A stretch of 64,000 bases of DNA, from NCBI GenBank assembly GCA_041686235.1, contig JAWLED010000001.1, forward strand, positions 62,001-126,000, in the 5' to 3' direction. The notes beneath the pieces are model-generated. The model saw only the letters and a program-made list of their open reading frames with translations, made no database searches and had not been told where the DNA came from. Position numbers and translations under genes: made by a program. Every line of letters begins with the position of its first letter. Positions within the stretch are counted from its first letter, which is position 1. The stretch comes from JAAAOH01 sp041686235. GTDB lineage: Bacteria; Spirochaetota; Spirochaetia; DSM-27196; PWMO01. Positions 50,525 through 57,287 of the stretch are shown here, one piece after another.

Positions 50525-50553
50525 TTGCGTCAATCGCAACAACCCCCTATGGT
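50525..50553 (+). promoter_or_regulatory. surE promoter, predicts leaderless mRNA
   Basis: TTGCGT (50525-50530) and TATGGT (50548-50553) are 17 bases apart. A GTG at 50561, in the surE frame, lies 8 bases after the last base of the -10 box, the usual distance for transcription start. Confidence 0.55.
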
Positions 50554-50560
50554 ACCGGCT

Positions 50561-51439
50561 GTGAAAAACATAGATACCTCAATGAACAACCCAACTGATG
50601 GGAAACCGCTCATCCTCGTAACGAACGACGACGGCATCGGGTCTCCCGGATTACGCGCAGCCGTTGAAGCGGTCATGGGGCTCGGACAACTCCTAATCGC
50701 AGCACCAAGCCAACAGCAGACCGCGCGCGGACGCAGCATGGTAGGCAACAGATCCGACTTTTTCCACCCTACGACCCTTGCCGTCGGCGAGACCGGGCTG
50801 CCGGCGTTCCACATCGACGCCTCGCCGGCAATGGTGGTGCGCCACGCTCTTGCAGTTCTGTGCAACGGTCGCACTCCCAGCCTCGTTGTTTCGGGAATAA
50901 ACTATGGGGAGAATCTCGGTAGCAATATCACCATCTCCGGCACCGTCGGTGCCGCCATGCAGGCCGCAGCCGCCGGCATCCCCGCTATTGCGGTCTCACG
51001 CCAGACGGAGATCGAGCACCACTATGTCTATGGCGATCTCGAGTGGGAAGAACCGGTGCGTGTCACCCGCACCTACGCCTCCCGCCTCCTCGAGCTCTCC
51101 GACGCGAGCGCGGAAAGCACGTCGCTGCCGTTTGACGTGCTCAAGATCGACGTGCCGCACGACTGTCCTCCGGGGACGGAGGAACGGATAACCCGGCTTT
51201 CACGCGAACACTACTTCCACTCCTCGGTAGCAGCTCCGCACCCCGAGAGCACGTTGTCCGAGGCGGTAACGAGCATCAATGCCGACCTCGAGAGCCTGCG
51301 TCCCGACGATGACATCTATGCCTTCGCCGTTGACCACGTCGTCTCGATAACACCTCTTACGCTCGATTGTACTGCCCCGCTCGAGCGCGCCGGAAAGGTG
51401 CTTTCACCGGCCCATTCGGCGCGAGACTCCACACACTAG
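50561..51439 (+). CDS. surE: 5'/3'-nucleotidase SurE
   Basis: A 292-residue metal-dependent survival-protein phosphatase that removes phosphate from nucleoside monophosphates. Metal motif LVTNDDGIGSPGL, then GRSMVGNRSDF, SGINYGENLGSNITISGTVGAAM, and IAVSRQ. The C-terminal part is slightly longer than in E. coli. Start is ambiguous: GTG 50561 follows a promoter at the right distance for a leaderless mRNA, ATG 50582 is the conventional alternative, and neither has a Shine-Dalgarno. Confidence 0.93.
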   Translation: MKNIDTSMNNPTDGKPLILVTNDDGIGSPGLRAAVEAVMGLGQLLIAAPSQQQTARGRSMVGNRSDFFHPTTLAVGETGLPAFHIDASPAMVVRHALAVLCNGRTPSLVVSGINYGENLGSNITISGTVGAAMQAAAAGIPAIAVSRQTEIEHHYVYGDLEWEEPVRVTRTYASRLLELSDASAESTSLPFDVLKIDVPHDCPPGTEERITRLSREHYFHSSVAAPHPESTLSEAVTSINADLESLRPDDDIYAFAVDHVVSITPLTLDCTAPLERAGKVLSPAHSARDSTH

Positions 51440-51577
51440 CGTGGGGGAAGCACCCGAGCTCCACCATCGAGCCCCGACGCCGACCGGCGGCGCGTGGTGG
51501 CCCGCCGGCTTCGCTTGACATCGATGGTACGCGCTCTTTTTTTTTCACTGGTGCGCGCCTCAATCCTGCAAGCGGCA
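51440..51577. other. Convergent intergenic region with T9 run and GC-rich hairpins
   Basis: Between surE and the PPDK-like gene. ACCATCGA near 51463 and TCGATGGT near 51521 can pair around a GC-rich inner hairpin, followed by nine Ts at 51537-51545, which could terminate the plus-strand surE transcript. No gene seen. Confidence 0.5.
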
Positions 51578-54232
51578 CTAATTGTTGCTTTCGCCGCCCT
51601 CTTCCCTTCGTTTGATATTCATCTGGGCGATGGCCAACTTCGCAATCGGTATCCCGTACGGAGAGGTGGATACGTAGTTTAGTCCGCTATCCTTGGCAAA
51701 CGGAATATTCTCGGGCTCCGCACCGTGCTCCCCGCACAGCCCCAAGTCGAGGTCCGGTCGAGTCAACCGACCCCGCTCGGCGGCGATGGCAATCATCTCC
51801 TTGACCTGCTCTCCGAGCACCTTGAACGGGTTTTCTTCGAGAAGGTCGAATTCGTTGTAGTCGGAGAAGAAATTGTTGAAGTCGTCACGAGATAGACCGT
51901 TGGTCGTCTGCGTCAAGTCGTTGGTCCCAAAGCTGAAGAAATCCGCATAGCGCGCGATCCGGTCAGCCTGGAGTGCGGCGGCGGGTAGCTCGATCATGGT
52001 GCCGATCTTATAGTCGAGCGCATCCTTGACCTTCATTTCTTTGCGCACGCCCTCTTCGATCTCCTCGACACCGACAATTGCCTTACCTTCTATTCGTTTC
52101 CCGTTGCGAATTGTCTTGAGCTCGTTCGCCGTCATCACAAGTGGGATCATAATCTCGGGAACGACGTCGATACCTTCATCCGCCTTTAGCTTATAGGCGG
52201 CCTGGAAAATCGCGCGAATCTGCATGTTGTAGATTTCCGGATAGGAGACCGCAACACGAATCCCTCGATGGCCCAACATCGGGTTAAACTCTTCGAGAAG
52301 ATCACAGCGGAGCCTGATTTCCTTTTCGCTAATCTTAGGATGTCCCTCGCGGAAGAAATCTACAAACGACTTCATCGAATCCTGCGTGTGCGGCAAAAAC
52401 TCGTGAAGCGGGGCGTCGAGAAGCCGGATAGTTACCGGCAAGCCCTTCATGATTTTGAACAACTGATAGAAGTCGTCCATTTGCATGGGCTCGAGCTTCT
52501 CGAGAACCTCCGCCCGCTCCTCGGAGGAGTCCGCGATGATCATCGAACGGAACGTGTTGATCCGGTCGTCGGCAAAAAACATGTGCTCGGTTCTGCACAA
52601 CCCGATACCGCTCGCATTGAAGGTCCGCGACAATTCGGCGTCCTTCGGCTGATCGGCGTTTGCATGAACGTCGAAGTCCTCGATCTGGCCCTGAACAATG
52701 TCGAGAAACTCGAGAAGGCCGCTGCCCTCCGGCGTGGGCTTGCTGAGCCTCGCCGCACCAAAATAGATTGTCGGCTTCTCGTAGTAGGGCACGTTGAGGG
52801 TGATGTAGTCTCCCTCTTTAACCTCGGTATCGCCGATTTTCATCGAGTTCTTGAGGAATCGGGCATTCGGATAGACGAGGGCAACTTTCCCCAAGCTTCG
52901 CGCCACGACCGGCGCATGCGAGGCGTAGCCACCTTCCGAGCTCAACACGCCCTTCGCGACCTCAATCGCCTTCACGTCCTCGGCAAACGTCGAGGGCATA
53001 GCCAATATGAAGTCCGCAGGCTGGTTTTCCTGAATAGCCCGTTTGTGAGCCTTCAGCAGCGAGTCGGTAGAAAAATACACGCGCCCGATCGCCGCACCAA
53101 CCGCGCCGGCTATTCCCCCGGCGGCGCTCTTGAACTTCCGCACCGAGCTTTCGTCGAGTGCCGCATGCAAGATCTCACTGAGCCGCCCCGGCTTGATCGC
53201 CTGGACTACGTACTCGTCGTCAACCACCTTTTCCTTGTGCAAGTCGAGAAGCGTCTTTATCTCCGCTTGCGTAGACTTATTCGGTACCGGTTGCTGATCG
53301 ATGACCCATAACTTCCCGTTCTCCACGGTAAAGCGGACGCTGCGAATTTCTTTGAAGTACTTTTCGAGCTCCTTTCCAATGCGCTCGAGCTCTTTGTAGA
53401 ACTTCTTCGAAACCTCCTGCAGGGAAACTCCCTCTTTTTCCCTCGCATCAAAGGCCTGCTCGAAGTACTCGCCGCTTATGACGTTTTCGCCCTCGATGAT
53501 GTCGTGCGTGTAAAAGTTTCCAAACCCGGAGTTCTTACCGAAGTTCCCGAACACCATGCCCTGTACCACGAGCGAAGAGTCCACACTCGAGGTGCTGGCC
53601 TGAAAAAGCGCATGAAAAATCTTCACTACGTACATGAGCTGTTCATGCGTGTTGGTGTAGATTTCCTCCGGGAACAGATCACGCCCGGAATCGAGCGCCT
53701 GCTTTACGGTGTCTTTTTTGACCGTCTTTTGGTTCGTTGCGCTCTTCAGCGCGTCACGGTATTTCTGCAGCTTTTTCGCCCGCTCCTGCTTTACATCGGT
53801 AAGTAGCTCGAGCTCAATGATCTTTTGTACCAGATTCCCGTACTCGTGGTATGCAAAGCCCTCGCCGACGAACGAAGCAAAGCCGTCCACCGTGTGATCC
53901 CCCAATCCGATATTGTGGATGGAAGAGAGCGTTCGCACCATGTTGAGGGTCGGACTTTCGGCCACTTTGACCAAAAGCGGGTTATCCTTGTCGTTGAACC
54001 CCTTTTCCAGCGTCTGCTCCATACGGGCAATCGGCTTCTTATAGAGGTCGAACGCAATCGAGGGATCCTCGACGATTTCGCCGAGCAGCTCATTCGATAA
54101 GATAAAACCGGGCGCGATAGGCGCACCAAGTGACGCCAATTCCATCACGCGTGCCCCACGGCTGCCGATCGTTTCCAAAATCTCGGGATCCGAGATGAAC
54201 TCCGAACTATTAAAGGAGTAGATTCGTCCCAT
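51578..54232 (-). CDS. PPDK-like protein with degenerate ATP-binding domain
   Basis: An 884-residue protein with the full domain order of pyruvate, phosphate dikinase. The swivelling His domain keeps H439 (GGYASHAPVVARSLGK) and the PEP/pyruvate barrel keeps IGLCRTEHMFF, GHRGIRVAVSYPEIY, SFGTNDLTQTT and C833 (GLCGEHGAEP). The N-terminal nucleotide-binding domain has lost typical ATP residues: the Lys of GGKG is Arg (GSRG), the VRSGA motif reads KVAESP (Arg to Ala at 91), and the TRNP motif reads THDI. It may be a PEP-binding regulator or a PEP/pyruvate phosphotransfer partner rather than a dikinase. Last gene of the filament operon. GAGAGG precedes the ATG. Confidence 0.88.
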   Translation of the reverse strand: MGRIYSFNSSEFISDPEILETIGSRGARVMELASLGAPIAPGFILSNELLGEIVEDPSIAFDLYKKPIARMEQTLEKGFNDKDNPLLVKVAESPTLNMVRTLSSIHNIGLGDHTVDGFASFVGEGFAYHEYGNLVQKIIELELLTDVKQERAKKLQKYRDALKSATNQKTVKKDTVKQALDSGRDLFPEEIYTNTHEQLMYVVKIFHALFQASTSSVDSSLVVQGMVFGNFGKNSGFGNFYTHDIIEGENVISGEYFEQAFDAREKEGVSLQEVSKKFYKELERIGKELEKYFKEIRSVRFTVENGKLWVIDQQPVPNKSTQAEIKTLLDLHKEKVVDDEYVVQAIKPGRLSEILHAALDESSVRKFKSAAGGIAGAVGAAIGRVYFSTDSLLKAHKRAIQENQPADFILAMPSTFAEDVKAIEVAKGVLSSEGGYASHAPVVARSLGKVALVYPNARFLKNSMKIGDTEVKEGDYITLNVPYYEKPTIYFGAARLSKPTPEGSGLLEFLDIVQGQIEDFDVHANADQPKDAELSRTFNASGIGLCRTEHMFFADDRINTFRSMIIADSSEERAEVLEKLEPMQMDDFYQLFKIMKGLPVTIRLLDAPLHEFLPHTQDSMKSFVDFFREGHPKISEKEIRLRCDLLEEFNPMLGHRGIRVAVSYPEIYNMQIRAIFQAAYKLKADEGIDVVPEIMIPLVMTANELKTIRNGKRIEGKAIVGVEEIEEGVRKEMKVKDALDYKIGTMIELPAAALQADRIARYADFFSFGTNDLTQTTNGLSRDDFNNFFSDYNEFDLLEENPFKVLGEQVKEMIAIAAERGRLTRPDLDLGLCGEHGAEPENIPFAKDSGLNYVSTSPYGIPIAKLAIAQMNIKRREEGGESNN

Positions 54233-54256
54233 ATGCGCCTCTCGTGTGGTGGATTT

Positions 54257-55204
54257 TTAGAACAGGTCCAGGGTGCGCTCCAAGCCACCTCTCAGGAACG
54301 CCTCGAACCTCGGGCTGGCACCTTCGTAAAGATAGCGTTGTAGCTTTGACACGCCTTTGATGTTCTCGCCGACAACGCTAAACATAATCGGCGTTCCGTG
54401 CTTCACTTTACCCCATTTGAAGAGGCTATTTATGTCGTTGATGCGCTCGTCCTCGTACCAAATGAGCACGTCTAAATCCGGGTATTTGGTCTTGTAGCTG
54501 TCGATGATCCGCTTCCACGCCTCTACGTTACCGTTGTGAAACAGCTCGTTGGTGACAAGCACGGAATATCGAGGGGTGATCCGACGTTTCTTTCCGGTAG
54601 GAGCCGCACTCGGCGGTGCTTCCGTCGATACCGACTCCCGGCTCTCCGCCGGTGCCGCCTCGCGGCTGCGCGCGCTCGAGGTAGAGGTTGCCAAGTAGTC
54701 CTTTTTGTCACGCACCGTACCGCCGTAGAGCAGTTTCAGCAGATCGTCGATGGCGCCGTTAAGCACCTTTTCGTTCAGTCTTCCGTCGACCGAACCGGCG
54801 TAGACGACTACCAATTCGTCCCGCATAAGGGGCAGCGTGTCTTCCCACTGTGCTCTGCTCTTCGGATTGAGCACGAACAAACCGGCCTGTGGATGGTGAT
54901 ACGCCAGCACAAACTGCAAACGGCCCCATCCACTCACCCGCTCAACAAGCTTGTCCACTTCTTGAATCGTCTCGTTGAGGTTGTGGCCCTTATAGGCGTA
55001 GGCAAACTTATCCACCAGCAGTGCGTTTAGAAGCGCCCGTACTTGGTACCGCCCTAAACTTCCGTCGGCCAGAGACTCGTTGATGACGTCGGCCAGATTA
55101 TAGCCGTCTTGTACTTCACTCGAAATCTGATTGGCCGTCTTAAAGTGGCGCAGAGCGGTGTTAAAACCCGCTCTGCGCGCAAGGAGATTCAAGGAATTTT
55201 CCAT
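54257..55204 (-). CDS. Unknown protein of the cytoplasmic filament operon
   Basis: A 315-residue soluble protein. Residues 1-165 form a helical N-terminal domain (LNLLARRAGFNTALRHFKTANQ ... VLAYHHPQAGLFVLNPKSRAQW), residues about 168-205 a Ser/Ala/Glu/Pro-rich linker, and residues about 208-315 a compact domain (PRYSVLVTNELFHNGNVEAWKRIIDSY, DLDVLIWYEDERINDINSLFKW). No catalytic motif recognised. It starts 3 bases after the cfpA stop and ends 24 bases before the PPDK-like gene, the position of T. pallidum TP0747 as I remember it. Confidence 0.8.
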   Translation of the reverse strand: MENSLNLLARRAGFNTALRHFKTANQISSEVQDGYNLADVINESLADGSLGRYQVRALLNALLVDKFAYAYKGHNLNETIQEVDKLVERVSGWGRLQFVLAYHHPQAGLFVLNPKSRAQWEDTLPLMRDELVVVYAGSVDGRLNEKVLNGAIDDLLKLLYGGTVRDKKDYLATSTSSARSREAAPAESRESVSTEAPPSAAPTGKKRRITPRYSVLVTNELFHNGNVEAWKRIIDSYKTKYPDLDVLIWYEDERINDINSLFKWGKVKHGTPIMFSVVGENIKGVSKLQRYLYEGASPRFEAFLRGGLERTLDLF

Positions 55205-55207
55205 AAC

Positions 55208-57178
55208 CTACAGCTCTTCGAGGTCGCTAGACGAAGATCCCTTCTTCTTTTTCGGAGGTGTCACGTCGGCTTTCCCTTTGACATTGGCGTCCGACGACTC
55301 TTCACCTTGGTCGTAATAGGACTCCGAGAGACTCTGCTTTCGCTCTTCTCCCACGCCCTCGGTGGAGAAGCTCTGATCCACATCTTCGCGAGTCGTTGAT
55401 CGGCGTCGCTTGAATTGGGCAAATGCCGCATCCTGGAAGCCCTTGGAGATTCCGTGGAGGAACTCGTTGAGCACGTTGGCCATACCATTCAGCGTAAACT
55501 TCTTTCGCTTGATACTCGTGATATCCACGTCGAGGATCACGCCCGGCTGAATGTGATACGGGTTGATCAGATAATCGAAATCCTCGAACTGTTTTTCGAG
55601 GAAGTCGTGGCGCTTATCGAGCACAACACGCGACTTTGGATTCTGGAACCCAAAGGTCTCTTGGATCCGCTCCTGCGACCTCTGAAGCATCCGCTTGAGG
55701 AGATTCTTTTCGTAGAGATACGTTCGATTCAGCTTCTCTACGTCCGTTTCCTCTGCGCGTATGCGCATAATCTCATTCCAGGTGTGCTGCACGTCTTCGT
55801 AGAGAGGCTCGTTTCGCTCTTCGCGCACCCGACGAACTCGGCCGCGCACGCGCTTGGCGAGATCGCCGAAGTCGTCGACGCGGAAGCTGGACTTGCCGCT
55901 TTGATACACCGCTTCTACTACGTCGTACAGGTGGGAGATCTCGTTGGTGAAGGCCTCCATCTGTTTATCGTAGGCCTCCTGCTCCTTGATGAGCTGTTCG
56001 GCGTCGTAGTACTTGAGCCTCATCTGATAGCGCTCATCCGGCAGGCGCTCGTTCACCATGTCTTCGTACTCGCGAATAACGAGCTCACGTGCGTTCTTGA
56101 GGTTCTCGATGTACTGATACCCCATCTTCGAGGTGTCGAGAATGGAGGTTAGCGAGTTTACCGCCGTGTTGAACCCGCGGTTTCGGATGTTCTCCATATC
56201 GATGACCTTCTTGATGTTCTCGCGGATGTTCAGCGGATCGAACTCTTTCGGGTCGATCTCCGCGCGAAGGCCCTCGATCTTTTCGATGAGGTTCTTTGCC
56301 ATGAACCGGTACCGGTTCGACTGCTCGTCTTCGGTCTCGTCGTCGGTGTAATTGGGTACACGCTTGATCTTCTCGAAGATGACCTCGGAGTCCGAGAGCT
56401 CTTCTTTGCCCTCATCGACGAGCTCGTCTTGGAACCGCTCGATCTCGCGGTCGATCAAGTTCGTAATCGTGCGAGCAATCTGATCCTTGATGAGGTACTC
56501 AACGGTTGCCTGATATTGGAAAATCGGGCTGATGAGCTCCGAATCGAGGACGTTCACGGTGAGCTTTACGTCGGTGACCGTCTTGGGCTTCTGCGTATTG
56601 TCCTTGAATGCACCCTTGACGATAGCGTAGGCGTTTTCCCCGCGAATGAAGGCACCGACATCGGTCTTCTGACGAAGCAACGAGTTGGTATCGTTTTCCA
56701 AGTCGTTGAGACCGCGCTGGATGTGCCCTTGAAGGTGGCCGTACATGTTTACGATCGATTTCTCGATCTCACCGGTGTTGAATTTGTCCGCGCCGCCGAT
56801 CTCATCGAGAATGTCGGTGATTTCTTTCGGCGTGTAACGCGCGAGGACCTTGTTCTCCTCCCGGTCCACGTAGTTCCGGATCTTTTTGACCATCTCGTCT
56901 TCCGACGTGGTCATGTAGCGGTTGAACATGTTCTGGTAATTCTGGTTGAAGTAGTTGTACAACTTCTCCTTGATACCACCCATGACATCCAGCTGCTCGA
57001 GTACTTCGTTGGGTAGCTTGACCGAGATATCGTTTAGAACGTTCTCAGTTTCTTCTTCGATGAGTTGTTTATACTCGTCTTTCTGTGTCCGTCCCTCTTG
57101 CGCAAGACTGTTTCTCGATCCAACGGCCGAAGGCTTTGTCGGGTGAAAAACATTTGGGCTTTTTGGAAGACCTGGCAT
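55208..57178 (-). CDS. cfpA: Cytoplasmic filament protein CfpA
   Basis: A 656-residue, largely helical, charged cytoplasmic protein with long heptad-rich stretches. Size (about 77 kDa), N-terminus (PGLPKSPNVFHPTKPSA), absence of a signal peptide and gene order fit the treponemal CfpA that builds the ribbon-like filaments lying under the inner membrane along the cell. The C-terminal 70 residues are Ser/Lys/Glu-rich and probably disordered. ATG 57178 has AAAGGAG 7 bases upstream and a near-consensus promoter of its own, consistent with high expression. Recognition is from memory of family features, not from an alignment. Confidence 0.78.
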   Translation of the reverse strand: MPGLPKSPNVFHPTKPSAVGSRNSLAQEGRTQKDEYKQLIEEETENVLNDISVKLPNEVLEQLDVMGGIKEKLYNYFNQNYQNMFNRYMTTSEDEMVKKIRNYVDREENKVLARYTPKEITDILDEIGGADKFNTGEIEKSIVNMYGHLQGHIQRGLNDLENDTNSLLRQKTDVGAFIRGENAYAIVKGAFKDNTQKPKTVTDVKLTVNVLDSELISPIFQYQATVEYLIKDQIARTITNLIDREIERFQDELVDEGKEELSDSEVIFEKIKRVPNYTDDETEDEQSNRYRFMAKNLIEKIEGLRAEIDPKEFDPLNIRENIKKVIDMENIRNRGFNTAVNSLTSILDTSKMGYQYIENLKNARELVIREYEDMVNERLPDERYQMRLKYYDAEQLIKEQEAYDKQMEAFTNEISHLYDVVEAVYQSGKSSFRVDDFGDLAKRVRGRVRRVREERNEPLYEDVQHTWNEIMRIRAEETDVEKLNRTYLYEKNLLKRMLQRSQERIQETFGFQNPKSRVVLDKRHDFLEKQFEDFDYLINPYHIQPGVILDVDITSIKRKKFTLNGMANVLNEFLHGISKGFQDAAFAQFKRRRSTTREDVDQSFSTEGVGEERKQSLSESYYDQGEESSDANVKGKADVTPPKKKKGSSSSDLEEL

Positions 57179-57224
57179 ACTCACACTCCTTTGATCTGTG
57201 AAAGTCTTAAGGTTCGCCGTCCGT

Positions 57225-57265
57225 ACAGAAATTATAGCACATCATGCGCGACTCGCAATTTCTGT
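57225..57265. promoter_or_regulatory. Inverted repeat spanning the cfpA promoter
   Basis: ACAGAAATT (57225-57233) and AATTTCTGT (57257-57265) are perfect 9-base arms whose centres are 32 bases apart, about three helical turns. One arm overlaps the -10 box, the other the -35 box. Candidate operator for a dimeric regulator. Confidence 0.5.
57231..57258 (-). promoter_or_regulatory. cfpA promoter
   Basis: TTGCGA (57253-57258) and consensus TATAAT (57231-57236) are 16 bases apart on the minus strand. The leader is about 46 bases and has a strong Shine-Dalgarno. Confidence 0.8.
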
Positions 57266-57287
57266 CGCGAAATATGTATATTCGCTC

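Noticed and set aside
52268..53311. 347-codon plus-strand frame inside the PPDK-like gene
   Set aside because: Antisense shadow over the PEP-binding and His domains.
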